DNA of 64,000 bases from assembly GCF_023015765.1 (NCBI RefSeq), contig NZ_JALKAL010000008.1, positions 12,857 to 76,856 on the forward strand, written 5' to 3'. Below, piece by piece: positions 34,852 to 43,773 of the stretch. The stretch is from Ornithinimicrobium sp. F0845 (GTDB lineage: Bacteria > Actinomycetota > Actinomycetes > Actinomycetales > Dermatophilaceae). Within the stretch, counting starts at the first letter, position 1; the number at the start of each line of letters is the position of its first letter. The notes below the pieces were generated by a model. The model had not been told where the DNA came from. It saw only the letters and a list, made by a program, of their open reading frames with translations, and did not search any database. Made by a program: the position numbers and the translations under genes.

Positions 34852-35847
34852 ATGGATCGACTCGATGACCTCACCGACCCGCAGTTCGAGGACTTCCTCT
34901 CCTCGCTCTACCTGACCATGCTCCGACTCGGGCGACCCACCCGCGGGGCCCTGGTCGAGTCGGGGCTGCATCCCGACGACGTCACCCGGGCCGCGATGTT
35001 CCTGGAGGGGCGGGGGCTGATCACGCGGCACAGTGAGGGCGTGTGGGACATCGTCCCGCCCGAGACCGCCATGCCCCGGCGGGCGGCGGAGCTGGAGGCG
35101 CGGGCCAGGTCCACCCGCAGCACCGCCAACGAGCTCGGGGCGCTCTGGCGGGCATCGCGCAACGACCCGGGGGAGCCCCACTACGCCGGCGTCGACATGC
35201 TGCGCTCTGTCGACCAGGTGGTCCTGGCGACATACTCCCTGACAGCCACGGCCGAGCACCACATCCGGGCGTTCATGGACGCCTCGCCGGCGGCGTTGCG
35301 GCTGCTGCTCGAGCAGGATCGACCGATCTCACGACCGAAGGTGCCCTCCTCAGCCATCAGCCTGGTGGTGGACGTCGCGCTCTTTGCGCACGACGGCCTG
35401 CTGGGCCGGTTGGAGGCGCTGGCCGGCTCCGGTCAGCGCATCGCGGTGGGTGACGGGCTCCCGTTCAGCGGGCTCGTGGTGGACGACAGCGCCGCCCTGG
35501 TGGACCTGTCCCGCCACGACGCGCGCGCCGACGGGTCCTTCGTGACGCGCCGTCCCGCACCGGTCGCGGCCCTGGGGGCGCTCTTCCAGTCGGCCTTCGA
35601 CCTGTCCACCCCGCTGGGGTCCACGTCCGCGCGCACTGTGGACGGCACGGACCAGCCACCGCTGCTGGAACGGGACCGGCGCGTCCTGAGTCTGCTCGCG
35701 ACCGGCGCGACGGACCAGCAGATCGCGCGGAGCCTGTCGGTCTCGACCCGCACCGTCGAGAGGCGGGTGGCGATCCTGATGCGCGGACTGGGCGCGGCCA
35801 CCCGCTTCCAGGCGGGCGTGCAGGCGGCCCGTCGGGACTGGATCTGA
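34852..35847 (+). CDS. TrmB-like/LuxR-type transcriptional regulator (orphan, paralogue)
   Basis: The 331-residue regulator repeats the plan of the one at 13981. It has an N-terminal winged helix (LYLTMLRLGRPTRGALVESGLHPDDVTRAAMFLEGRGLI), a middle sensor-like domain (VDMLRSVDQVVLATYSL to VVDDSAALVDLSR) and a C-terminal LuxR helix-turn-helix (VLSLLATGATDQQIARSLSVSTRTVERRVAILM). The ATG has GAGAG 4 nt upstream. No target gene is adjacent in operon; helD follows in the same direction after 221 nt. The ligand is unknown. Confidence 0.84.
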   Translation: MDRLDDLTDPQFEDFLSSLYLTMLRLGRPTRGALVESGLHPDDVTRAAMFLEGRGLITRHSEGVWDIVPPETAMPRRAAELEARARSTRSTANELGALWRASRNDPGEPHYAGVDMLRSVDQVVLATYSLTATAEHHIRAFMDASPAALRLLLEQDRPISRPKVPSSAISLVVDVALFAHDGLLGRLEALAGSGQRIAVGDGLPFSGLVVDDSAALVDLSRHDARADGSFVTRRPAPVAALGALFQSAFDLSTPLGSTSARTVDGTDQPPLLERDRRVLSLLATGATDQQIARSLSVSTRTVERRVAILMRGLGAATRFQAGVQAARRDWI

Positions 35848-36068
35848 GACGGGCCGGGGGACGCCCCACGCTGTAGATGCCGATCTCAGGCGGGGTGCAG
35901 CTGCTGACCGACCATGAGCCGTCGCCCCGACCCCGCGGCTGATGGAGTATGCCGACCGGTCCAGCCGGCGGGCACCATGATCCGGCGCCGGGACCGGTAG
36001 GCTAGTCCGACCCGTTGACGGAGCAACGCCCGTGACCGATGCCGTCGGGTGGAGGGGATGGAACCCAG

Positions 36069-38297
36069 GTGAGTGAAGCGGCCGAGGACGTCGTCGCACG
36101 TGAGATCGCCATCGAGCAGGAACACGTCGACCGGGTCTACACCGAGCTGGCCAAGGCCGTGGACCGCGCGCAGCTCGTGCACGCCGAGGGGATGTCGCGC
36201 GGCCAGACCGACCGTCGCGGCACCGGCGACCCCCGCGAGGAGGAGCTCGCCGGCCTGTTCGAGCGCGACGCGCTGGTCTACTCAGCCTCCCGCCGCACGG
36301 CGTCCCTGCAGAACCAGCACGAGGGCCTGGTCTTCGGGCGGCTCGACCTGGACCACGCGGCCGAGGGCGCACCGCAGGACCGGGAGGTCCGTTACATCGG
36401 CCGGCTCGGGGTGCGTGACGACGACTACGAGCCGCTGGTCATCGACTGGCGCGCACCGGCCGCGGCCCCGTTCTACCGCGCCACCCCCGTGGACCCGCAG
36501 GGGGTCCTGCGCCGCCGCGTGCTGCGCTGCCAGGGTGAGCTCGTCATCGGGGTCGAGGACGACCTCATGGTCGCCGAGGCGCCCGAGGACCTGGTCGTGG
36601 TCGGCGACGGCGCCCTCATCGCCGCGCTGACGCGCTCCCGCGGTCAGCGCATGCGAGACATCGTCGCGACGATCCAGCAGCACCAGGACGAGGCGATCCG
36701 GGCCACCGCCCGGGGGGTCACCGAGATCACCGGGGGACCGGGCACCGGCAAGACGGTGGTGGCGCTGCACCGCGCGGCCTACCTGCTCTACTCCGACCGA
36801 CGCCGCTTCGAGTCCGGCGGAGTCCTCGTCGTCGGGCCGTCCGCGGCCTACACCGCCTACATCGAGCGGGTGCTGCCCGGCCTCGGCGAGGACTCGGTCG
36901 TGCTGCGCTCGGTCGGTGACCTGGTGGGCGGCATCACGGCCACCCGGATCGACCCGCCCGAGGCCGCCGCACTCAAGGGGAGCCTGCGGATCCGTCAGGT
37001 GCTCACCCGCCTGGTCCGCGAGCCGATCCCGGGGACGCCGGAGCTGTTCCGTGCCTTCGTGGCCGGACACGCCGTCCGCCTGGAGAAGCCCGCCCTCAAC
37101 CGGGTCCGCAGGGCAGTGCTGCGGCACCACCAGCGCAACAACTCCTATGACATCGCGCTGCGCGAGCTCGGCGAGGCAGCGTGGGCCCAGGTCCGGGAGG
37201 GGGACCGCGAGGAGTTCCTCGACAAGTTCAGCGACTCCACCGACGTCGAGACCTTCCTGCGGGAGTGGTGGCGCCCGGTCGACCCCCGCGAGGTGCTGCT
37301 CTGGCTCACCGACACCGACCTGGCCCACCGCCTCGCGGGAGACGTCCTCGGTGCCGGGAGCTCCGACATACTCTCCGCGTCCCTGCAGACAGCCCTGGAG
37401 ACCGGCACGTGGTCGGTGGCCGACGTGGCCCTGATCGACGAGCTGGCCTCCCGCCTCGGCCCCATGGTCGACCTGCCGTCCGAGGAGCGCGGGTTCTACG
37501 AGATCGAGGAGCTGGACGACGCCTCGCAGTACGGCATGTCGGCCCTGCGGGTCGGCCTGGACCGGGACACCTCGGTCGCTCCGGGCCAGGAGTCCGGGGG
37601 TGCCGGGACGCGTGTGTCCAGCGACCCACGGGACCGCCTGATGGCCGGCCGCGTGACCCCCGCCGACGAGTATGCCCACGTGCTGGTCGACGAGGCGCAG
37701 GACCTGTCGCCCATGCAGTGGCGGATGCTGGGGCGGCGGGGCCGCTGGGCCTCCTGGACGGTCGTCGGCGACGCCGCGCAGAGCTCGTGGCCGGACCCGC
37801 AGGAGTCGCTCGCCGCCCGCGAGGAGGCCTTCGGCAGCTCGGTGCGGCGCGGGTTCCACATGGACACCAACTACCGCAACGCGCGGGAGATCTTCGAGTA
37901 TGCCGAGCGTCTGATCCGCCAGCACGTCCCCGATGCGGACATCCCGCAGGCGGTGCGCGAGACCGGGATCGAGCCGGTCGAGGTTGCTGTGCCCGCCGAG
38001 GGGTCGGCGGTGTCGGAGGCGGTCGAACGGGCCGTCGAGGACCTGGCCGACCAGGTCGGTGGCTCGATCGCCGTCATCGCGCCGCAGCGCTGGTGGGGGG
38101 ACCTGACCGGCGTGACGAGCCGCTACGACGGCCGGGTGGTGCTCATCGACCCGCTGTCGTCCAAGGGGCTGGAGTGGGACGCCACGGTGGTGGTCGACCC
38201 GGAGGCGATCATCGAGGAGTCCCCGGGCGGGCCGCGGGTGCTGTATGTCGTGCTGACCCGGGCTGCGCACCGGATGACCGTGCTGCAGGTGGGGTGA
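36069..38297 (+). CDS. helD: HelD-family RNA polymerase-recycling ATPase (SF1)
   Basis: The 742-residue protein is a UvrD/Rep-like superfamily 1 ATPase of the HelD group, which binds RNA polymerase and releases stalled or inhibitor-bound complexes. Visible parts are an N-terminal coiled coil (residues 1-40), the conserved YIGRLGVRDDDYEPLVIDWRAPAAAPFY segment, Walker A GGPGTGKTVVALH at about 222, Walker B HVLVDEAQDLSPMQ near 535 and motif V-VI residues DPLSSKGLEWDATVVVD and YVVLTRAAH. GTG VSEAAEDV has GGAGGGG upstream; ATG at 36039 is an alternative. Actinobacterial relatives affect rifamycin resistance, a property not provable here. Confidence 0.9.
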   Translation: MSEAAEDVVAREIAIEQEHVDRVYTELAKAVDRAQLVHAEGMSRGQTDRRGTGDPREEELAGLFERDALVYSASRRTASLQNQHEGLVFGRLDLDHAAEGAPQDREVRYIGRLGVRDDDYEPLVIDWRAPAAAPFYRATPVDPQGVLRRRVLRCQGELVIGVEDDLMVAEAPEDLVVVGDGALIAALTRSRGQRMRDIVATIQQHQDEAIRATARGVTEITGGPGTGKTVVALHRAAYLLYSDRRRFESGGVLVVGPSAAYTAYIERVLPGLGEDSVVLRSVGDLVGGITATRIDPPEAAALKGSLRIRQVLTRLVREPIPGTPELFRAFVAGHAVRLEKPALNRVRRAVLRHHQRNNSYDIALRELGEAAWAQVREGDREEFLDKFSDSTDVETFLREWWRPVDPREVLLWLTDTDLAHRLAGDVLGAGSSDILSASLQTALETGTWSVADVALIDELASRLGPMVDLPSEERGFYEIEELDDASQYGMSALRVGLDRDTSVAPGQESGGAGTRVSSDPRDRLMAGRVTPADEYAHVLVDEAQDLSPMQWRMLGRRGRWASWTVVGDAAQSSWPDPQESLAAREEAFGSSVRRGFHMDTNYRNAREIFEYAERLIRQHVPDADIPQAVRETGIEPVEVAVPAEGSAVSEAVERAVEDLADQVGGSIAVIAPQRWWGDLTGVTSRYDGRVVLIDPLSSKGLEWDATVVVDPEAIIEESPGGPRVLYVVLTRAAHRMTVLQVG

Positions 38298-38341
38298 TCC
38301 ACAGGCTGTGGGTGAGGGCGGTCGGCGTCGGGGGCGGCGAC

Positions 38342-38347
38342 TAGGGT
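38342..38347 (+). promoter_or_regulatory. -10 box of leaderless dnaX promoter
   Basis: TAGGGT lies 7 nt before the GTG start of dnaX, with no Shine-Dalgarno sequence. Confidence 0.55.
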
Positions 38348-38354
38348 CTTCTTC

Positions 38355-40796
38355 GTGAGCACCGCGCTGTACCGCCGCTACCGACCCGAGACCTTCGCCG
38401 ACGTCATCGGGCAGGAGCACGTGACCGGGCCGCTGATGCAGGCGCTGCGCTCCGGCCGGGTCAACCACGCCTACCTGTTCAGCGGGCCACGGGGGTGCGG
38501 CAAGACCACCAGCGCGCGCATCCTGGCGCGCTGCCTCAACTGCGAGCAGGGCCCGACGCCCGACCCGTGCGGGGAGTGCGAGTCGTGCGTGGCGCTGGCC
38601 CGCGGGGGCCCCGGGTCGGTCGACGTCATCGAGATCGACGCGGCGAGCCACGGCGGCGTGGACGACGCGCGCGACCTGCGCGAGCGGGCGGCGTTCGGGC
38701 CGGCGCAGTCGCGCTACAAGGTCTACATCATCGACGAGGCACACATGGTGACCTCGCACGGCTTCAACGCGCTGCTCAAGGTGGTCGAGGAGCCGCCGGA
38801 GCACGTGAAGTTCATCTTCGCGACGACCGAGCCGGACAAGGTGCTCTCCACCATCCGGTCACGGACCCACCACTACCCCTTCCACCTCGTGCCGCCGCAG
38901 CGGCTGGCCGGCTACCTCGAGGAGCTGTGCGCCGCGGAGGGCGTGACCCTGGAGCCAGGGGTGCTGTCCTTCGTGACGCGCGCCGGAGGCGGGTCGGTCC
39001 GTGACTCCCTGTCCGTCCTCGACCAGCTGATCTCCGGCGCCGACGACCGGGGCCTGACCTATGACGGGGCCGCGGCGCTGCTCGGGTTCACCGACGTCGA
39101 GCTGCTCGACTCCGTCGTGGATGCGGTCGCTGCCCAGGACGCGGCCGCGGTGTTCCGCCAGGTCGACCGGGTCATGGAGTCCGGCCACGACCCGCGCCGC
39201 TTCGTGGAGGACCTGCTCGAGCGCTACCGCGACCTCATCGTCGTCTCCGCCGTCGGCGACCGCGCGGGCGGGCTGCTCCGCGGCATGCCGGAGGACCAGG
39301 TCGAGCGGCTGCGCCAGCAGGCGTCGGTCTACGGCCCGAGCACCCTGACCCGGTGCGCCGACGTCGTCTCGCGGGGGCTCTCGGAGATGACCGGTGCGGT
39401 GTCCTACCGACTCCACCTTGAGTTGATCTGCGCCCGCCTGCTGCTGCCGTCGGCCGCCGGCGAGGAGGGGTATGCCGCGCGCCTGGACCGCATCGAGCGT
39501 CGGCTTGCCGCGGGCCCGGCCGCAGCCGAATCCGCCCCTGCGGCGCACCGCCCGGCTGCCGCGGCGTCGGCGCCTCCGGCTCAGGAGGCGCCTCCTGCTC
39601 AGCAGGTGCCTCCGGAAGCGGCTCCCGCTGCCCGGTCCCAGGACGGGCCTCCGGCAGGTGATCCCGGCGCACCCGCCCGGCCCGCGCCCTCGCCGCGGCA
39701 GGGTCGCCCGACCCAGCAGCCTCCTCCCACCCAGGAGGAGCCGCGCAGCGCCGGGGCTCCCGCTCCGGCGCCGCGGGAGCAGGCCGCGCCGACCGGAGGG
39801 CCGCAGGAGGTCCGGCGCGAGCAGCCGGTCGCCGAGCAGCCGGTCCCGGCGGAGGAGACGCAGCCACCGGAGCCGGCTGGTGCCCCCGGGTCGCTGGACA
39901 CCGACGCCGTGCGCCGCTCCTGGCCCGAGATCCTCGACAAGGTCAAGGAGATCCGGCGGGTCACCTGGACGCTGGTCTCCGTCAACAGCACGGTGCTGGA
40001 CTTCGACGGTCGGCGGGTGCTGCTCGGCCTGAGCAGCGAGGGCCTGGCGTCCACCTTCAACCAGGGGGTGCACGCCGAGGTCGTGCGGCAGGCCCTCATC
40101 GACGCGATCGGACTCGATGCCCGCGTCGAGGGCGGGGTGGCTCCCGGAGGCGGTGGGCCCGGCGGATCCGCCCCGCCGCCCTCGCGCGGTCCCGGCCCCG
40201 GCGTGAGTGCGCCGCCCCGCACGGGCGCTCCGCCCACCTCGACCACGCCGGACGAGCCGAGTGCGGCCGAGCAGCTCGGGGCCGTTGGCGGCCCCCGCGG
40301 TGGCAGCCAGAGCGGTCGGAACGCACCGGCGGGTGCGCCTCCAGCGCAGGAGTGGGCAGAGAGCGCTCGCGAGGCCCCGCCCACCTGGGCGACCGAGACA
40401 GTCCCGGACAACGCCGCGCCGCGGCCGACCCCGGCGGCGGAGACCGCCGACCCGCATCCGACGCCCGCACGGGGGAGCGCGGAGCCACACGCGAAACCTG
40501 ACCCGGGTGCCGCTGGGCAGAGCACCACCGCCGCCGGGCCGAGCCCGGGTCCCGCCGGGCCGAGCCCCACGCCCGCCGAGCCGAGCCCCACGCCCGGCCA
40601 GCCGAGCCCCACTCCCGCCGAGTCACGTTCCACGCCGGCTCCCGCGTCCGCCCCGAAGCCGGCCCCCCAGCCGGGTGGTGACGTCCCCCGCGACGACGAC
40701 GAGGACCTGGAGAGCTCCGGGGCCGTGGGACTGCCGGTGATCGAGAGCGTCCTCGGCGGTACCGTGATCGCTGTCGAGGACGACCCGACGCACTGA
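38355..40796 (+). CDS. dnaX: DNA polymerase III subunit gamma/tau
   Basis: DnaX is the clamp-loader ATPase of the replisome. The 813-residue protein has Walker A GPRGCGKT (44-51), a zinc site with Cys60, Cys63, Cys72, Cys75 and Cys78, Walker B YIIDEAHM near 126, the SRC-like FIFATTEPDKVL segment, and domain III to about 380. Residues of about 395-515 are a Pro/Ala/Gln-rich linker, 520-600 a tau-like folded domain (RRSWPEILDKVKEIRRVTWTLV), and about 600-790 a second disordered tail with PSPTPAE-type repeats. It is leaderless and followed 27 nt later by plsC. Confidence 0.95.
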   Translation: MSTALYRRYRPETFADVIGQEHVTGPLMQALRSGRVNHAYLFSGPRGCGKTTSARILARCLNCEQGPTPDPCGECESCVALARGGPGSVDVIEIDAASHGGVDDARDLRERAAFGPAQSRYKVYIIDEAHMVTSHGFNALLKVVEEPPEHVKFIFATTEPDKVLSTIRSRTHHYPFHLVPPQRLAGYLEELCAAEGVTLEPGVLSFVTRAGGGSVRDSLSVLDQLISGADDRGLTYDGAAALLGFTDVELLDSVVDAVAAQDAAAVFRQVDRVMESGHDPRRFVEDLLERYRDLIVVSAVGDRAGGLLRGMPEDQVERLRQQASVYGPSTLTRCADVVSRGLSEMTGAVSYRLHLELICARLLLPSAAGEEGYAARLDRIERRLAAGPAAAESAPAAHRPAAAASAPPAQEAPPAQQVPPEAAPAARSQDGPPAGDPGAPARPAPSPRQGRPTQQPPPTQEEPRSAGAPAPAPREQAAPTGGPQEVRREQPVAEQPVPAEETQPPEPAGAPGSLDTDAVRRSWPEILDKVKEIRRVTWTLVSVNSTVLDFDGRRVLLGLSSEGLASTFNQGVHAEVVRQALIDAIGLDARVEGGVAPGGGGPGGSAPPPSRGPGPGVSAPPRTGAPPTSTTPDEPSAAEQLGAVGGPRGGSQSGRNAPAGAPPAQEWAESAREAPPTWATETVPDNAAPRPTPAAETADPHPTPARGSAEPHAKPDPGAAGQSTTAAGPSPGPAGPSPTPAEPSPTPGQPSPTPAESRSTPAPASAPKPAPQPGGDVPRDDDEDLESSGAVGLPVIESVLGGTVIAVEDDPTH

Positions 40797-40823
40797 CCGG
40801 TTCGAGCGCCCGCTGGAGGCCAC

Positions 40824-41501
40824 ATGCTCTATCGCGCACTTCGCGTTGTGGTGCGGCCGACCGCGCTCGCGATCTACCGACCCGAGGTGATCGGCACCGA
40901 GAACGTGCCCTCCGACGGCGCGGTCATCCTGGCGAGCAACCACCTGTCGTTCGCCGACAGCCTGGTCATCCCGTTGACCGCTCCGCGGCAGGTGTCCTTC
41001 CTGGCCAAGGACGACTACTGGACCGGCAAGGGCGTCAAGGGGCTGATCAGCCGGAACTTCTTCACCGCGATCGGCAGCATCCCCGTCAACCGCGAAGACA
41101 CCCGCGCGGCGCAGCTGTCCCTCGACCTGGCGCTGACACACCTGCAGGAGGGGGGCGCGTTCGGGATCTATCCCGAGGGCACCCGTTCCCGGGACGGGCG
41201 CCTCTACCGCGGCCGCACCGGCGTCGCCTGGCTGGCGCTGACCGCCGGGTGCCCCGTGGTGCCGGTGGCCCTCACCGGCACGGACAAGCTGCAGCCCGTC
41301 GGCTCGCGGATCCCCAGGGTCGTCAGGTTCCGCGTGGAGTTCGGCGAGCCGATCGACTTCACGGGGCGGTTCGAGGGCGTCCCGGCAGGACGTGCCCGCC
41401 GGGAGGCGACCGACGAGATCATGGCGGCGATCCACGCGATGTCCGGCCAGGAGCTCGCCGGGAAGTACAACGAGCGCGCCCCCGAGCAGCCCACCGCATG
41501 A
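40824..41501 (+). CDS. plsC: 1-acyl-sn-glycerol-3-phosphate acyltransferase
   Basis: The 225-residue membrane-associated enzyme has the acyltransferase motifs NHLSFADS (His-x4-Asp), the conserved Arg in [22 protein letters not shown] for glycerol-phosphate binding, and VPVALTGTD. It adds the second acyl chain to make phosphatidic acid. GGAGG lies 4 nt upstream of the ATG. The stop overlaps the HAD gene start (ATGA). Placement after dnaX hints at an operon without functional linkage. Confidence 0.9.
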   Translation: MLYRALRVVVRPTALAIYRPEVIGTENVPSDGAVILASNHLSFADSLVIPLTAPRQVSFLAKDDYWTGKGVKGLISRNFFTAIGSIPVNREDTRAAQLSLDLALTHLQEGGAFGIYPEGTRSRDGRLYRGRTGVAWLALTAGCPVVPVALTGTDKLQPVGSRIPRVVRFRVEFGEPIDFTGRFEGVPAGRARREATDEIMAAIHAMSGQELAGKYNERAPEQPTA

Positions 41502-41581
41502 CCGGAGCACCCGACCGCATGACCGGAGCGCCCGACCGCATCACCGGAGCGCCCGGCCGCAAGACCGCCGCGCCCCAACAC
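41498..41581. repeat. 21-bp coding tandem repeat duplicating the start codon
   Basis: Four units of 21 bp, the first ATGACCGGAGCACCCGACCG, encode the repeated heptapeptide at the start of the HAD protein. Units 1 and 2 begin with ATG, unit 3 with ATC and unit 4 with AAG. Confidence 0.85.
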
Positions 41582-42208
41582 CCAGTGGTGCTGTTCGACT
41601 TCGACGGCACCCTGGCCGACACCATCCCGCTGATCGTCGCGTCGTTCCAGCACACCGTCAGCCACCACCTCGGCGTGGAGGTCGGCGAGCAGGAGGCCCG
41701 CTCCTGGATCGGCCGCACGCTGATCGACACCTTCTCCGAGCGTTATCCCGGGCAGGCCGAGGCCATGGTCCAGACCTACCGGGACTGGAACCTGGCCCAC
41801 CACGACGAGCTGATCCGTGCCGTGGACGGCATCCCCGAGGTCCTCGACGGACTCGAGGCAGCCGGATCCCGCATCGCCGTGGTCTCCTCCAAGTTCGGCG
41901 CAACCGTGCGCCGTGGCCTGGCCGCCGTAGGGCTGGACCACGACTTCGCGGCCGTCATCGGCCTGGAGGCCACGGACCGTCACAAGCCGCACCCGGACCC
42001 GCTGCTCCACGCCGCGGCGACGCTGGGCGTCGAGCCGACCGACTGCGCCTACGTGGGCGAAGCCGTCGTGGACATCCTGGCCGCGCGGGCCGCCGGGATG
42101 CGCGCCGTCGGGGTCACCTGGGGTGCCGGCGCACCGGGTGACCTGACGGCTGCCCGGCCCTCGGCCGTGGCCGACACGGCAGGTGAGCTGCTCGGCATAC
42201 TCACCTGA
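41498..42208 (+). CDS. HAD-superfamily phosphatase (Gph/PpaX-like)
   Basis: The 236-residue protein has HAD motif [10 protein letters not shown], motif II Ser in VVSSKFG, motif III Lys in [10 protein letters not shown] and motif [17 protein letters not shown]. The cap helices resemble phosphoglycolate phosphatase/PpaX, and the substrate is uncertain. The N-terminus is unusual: a 7-residue repeat (MTGAPDR type) occurs about four times, and the second copy also starts with ATG, so initiation may occur at 41498 or 41519. The first ATG overlaps the plsC stop by 4 nt, which favours it. Confidence 0.87.
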   Translation: MTGAPDRMTGAPDRITGAPGRKTAAPQHPVVLFDFDGTLADTIPLIVASFQHTVSHHLGVEVGEQEARSWIGRTLIDTFSERYPGQAEAMVQTYRDWNLAHHDELIRAVDGIPEVLDGLEAAGSRIAVVSSKFGATVRRGLAAVGLDHDFAAVIGLEATDRHKPHPDPLLHAAATLGVEPTDCAYVGEAVVDILAARAAGMRAVGVTWGAGAPGDLTAARPSAVADTAGELLGILT

Positions 42209-42250
42209 GGATGGTGACGCACGGAAGGTGACGTGCTCGGCATACTCACC
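42190..42250. repeat. 16-bp direct repeat around the HAD gene stop
   Basis: GCTCGGCATACTCACC occurs at 42190-42205 (gene end) and at 42235-42250 (intergenic). Each copy follows GGTGA and can fold as GGTGA/TCACC, so the 3' end of the gene appears partly duplicated. Confidence 0.7.
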
Positions 42251-42287
42251 GACGGGTGCGCCTGGCGGGATTCCCAGCCGGAGCGCC

Positions 42288-42293
42288 TAGAGT
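42288..42293 (+). promoter_or_regulatory. -10 box of leaderless recR promoter
   Basis: TAGAGT lies 9 nt before the GTG start of recR, slightly longer than in the other cases, with no Shine-Dalgarno sequence. Confidence 0.45.
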
Positions 42294-42302
42294 CAGGTCA
42301 CT

Positions 42303-42902
42303 GTGTATGAAGGTGTGGTCCAGGACCTGATCGACGAGCTCGGCCGGCTTCCCGGCATCGGGCCCAAGAGCGCGCAACGGATCGCGTTCCACCTGCTGGC
42401 GGCCGACCCCGACGACGTCACCCGGCTCGTCGCGGCGCTGACCGAGGTGAAGGACAAGGTGCGCTTCTGTGAGCTCTGCGGCAACGTCGCCGAGTCCGAG
42501 CGCTGCCGCATCTGCGCCGACCCGCGCCGCGACCAGACGTTGATCTGCGTGGTCGAGGAGCCCAAGGACGTGGTCGCCATCGAGCGCACCCGCGAGTTCC
42601 GCGGGCTCTATCACGTGCTCGGGGGAGCCCTCAGCCCGATGGACGGGATCGGCCCGGGTGACCTGCGGATCCGCGAGCTGATGACGCGCCTGACCGACGG
42701 CACGGTCACCGAGGTGATCATCGCCACCGACCCCAACCTGGAGGGCGAGGCGACCGCCGCGTTCCTGGCCCGGACGCTGGTGACCCTGGGGCTGCGGGTC
42801 AGCCGGCTCGCCTCCGGTCTGCCGGTGGGCGGGGACCTGGAGTATGCCGACGAAGTCACCCTGGGCAGGGCGTTCGAAGGGCGTAGGCTGATCGAGGCGT
42901 GA
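42303..42902 (+). CDS. recR: Recombination mediator RecR
   Basis: RecR works with RecO (and RecF) to load RecA on gapped DNA. The 199-residue protein has the helix-hairpin-helix region [17 protein letters not shown], a zinc finger with Cys56, Cys59, Cys68 and Cys71 and a Toprim domain ([30 protein letters not shown]). The C-terminus ends GRRLIEA, as usual. [12 protein letters not shown] is the start. In the actinobacterial pattern it follows dnaX in the same direction and precedes a DUF5063 gene. Confidence 0.96.
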   Translation: MYEGVVQDLIDELGRLPGIGPKSAQRIAFHLLAADPDDVTRLVAALTEVKDKVRFCELCGNVAESERCRICADPRRDQTLICVVEEPKDVVAIERTREFRGLYHVLGGALSPMDGIGPGDLRIRELMTRLTDGTVTEVIIATDPNLEGEATAAFLARTLVTLGLRVSRLASGLPVGGDLEYADEVTLGRAFEGRRLIEA

Positions 42903-42931
42903 CCCGCTGACAGCGCATCCGGGGAGGCGTG

Positions 42932-43525
42932 ATGAGTGAGTCGATGGATCGACAGCTGACCGAGCTCGCGGCGGAGACCGCACGGGAGGCCAGCACCTTC
43001 CTCATCACGCTGCGCGAGCTCGCCTCCGGAGGTCAGCCCGACACCGCCCTGCCGCTGCTCCTGCTGGCCAGCACCCAGCTGCACGCGGTAGGCGCCCGGT
43101 TGGGGGCGATGGTCGACGTGGTGCCCCGCGAGCAGTTCGAGGCCGACACCGGTCCCGATGCCAACCTCGAGGGGGTCCGCAACGGCCTGCACGACCTGCT
43201 CGCCGGGGTGGATGAGTATGTCGAGGTCGAGGACCCCGTCCTGTCGGGCGAGGTGGTCCGCGGCCTGGTCTCCGACGACCTGACGCAGGTGGCCTCGGAC
43301 CTGGCCCACGGGCTGCACCACTACGAGGCCGGTCGCTGCCAGGAGGCCCTCTGGTGGTGGCAGTTCAGCTATCTGTCGACCTGGGGGGAGCGGCTCGCCG
43401 CCGCCATCCGGGTCCTGCACAGCCTGCTGGCGCACGTCCGACTCGACGCGGACGAGGAGACCGTCATGGAGGCCGAGATGGCGGCGCTGCACGCCGAGCC
43501 GGAGCCCGAGCCCGACCCGGCCTGA
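42932..43525 (+). CDS. DUF5063 family protein
   Basis: The 197-residue acidic protein belongs to an actinobacterial family of unknown function found after recR. Conserved stretches include LLLLASTQLHAVGARLGAMVDVVP, VSDDLTQVASDLAHGLHHYEAG and ALWWWQFSYLSTWGERLAAAIRVLHSLLAHVRLD. The C-terminal tail is Glu/Pro-rich (HAEPEPEPDPA). GGGGAGG lies 4 nt before ATG MSESMDRQ. No enzyme motif is visible. Confidence 0.85.
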   Translation: MSESMDRQLTELAAETAREASTFLITLRELASGGQPDTALPLLLLASTQLHAVGARLGAMVDVVPREQFEADTGPDANLEGVRNGLHDLLAGVDEYVEVEDPVLSGEVVRGLVSDDLTQVASDLAHGLHHYEAGRCQEALWWWQFSYLSTWGERLAAAIRVLHSLLAHVRLDADEETVMEAEMAALHAEPEPEPDPA

Positions 43526-43634
43526 CCCCCTCCGCGAGCGAGCCCCGTGGGAACGGCAGTGCTGTGCCGCCCCGCTTCACGCTCGGATGCACTCACTGGC
43601 CCCAGCTGTCCTCTACCGGTCGCATCTGGCCACC

Positions 43635-43671
43635 TCTTCGAGCGCCCTCGCGTTCATCGAGCCGACTGCAG
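43635..43671. repeat. 37-bp dispersed repeat, copy 2
   Basis: This is identical to 27493-27529. Here the right end runs into a perfect 16-bp palindrome (GCCGACTGCAGTCGGC, 43661-43676). It sits in the 248-nt gap before the epimerase-like gene. Confidence 0.9.
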
Positions 43672-43719
43672 TCGGCGTGAAGAACACCGGGGATGAGAGC
43701 GGTGCTCTTGCATTTGCTC

Positions 43720-43739
43720 TTGAGTGGCGTCATACTCAA
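43720..43739. promoter_or_regulatory. Inverted repeat TTGAGT-N8-ACTCAA upstream of the NAD-binding gene
   Basis: A perfect 6-bp dyad in an AT-rich stretch stands 34 nt before the start codon. TGCTCTTG is also directly repeated just upstream. Position suggests an operator; no regulator gene is adjacent. Confidence 0.5.
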
Positions 43740-43773
43740 ATGAGAGAGCAGTGCTCACGAAATAGAGGACATG

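Noticed and set aside
35954-35999. ACCGGTCC/GGACCGGT dyad upstream of helD as a rifamycin-associated element
   Set aside because: The arms are about 30 nt apart, and I could not match it to the known element with confidence.
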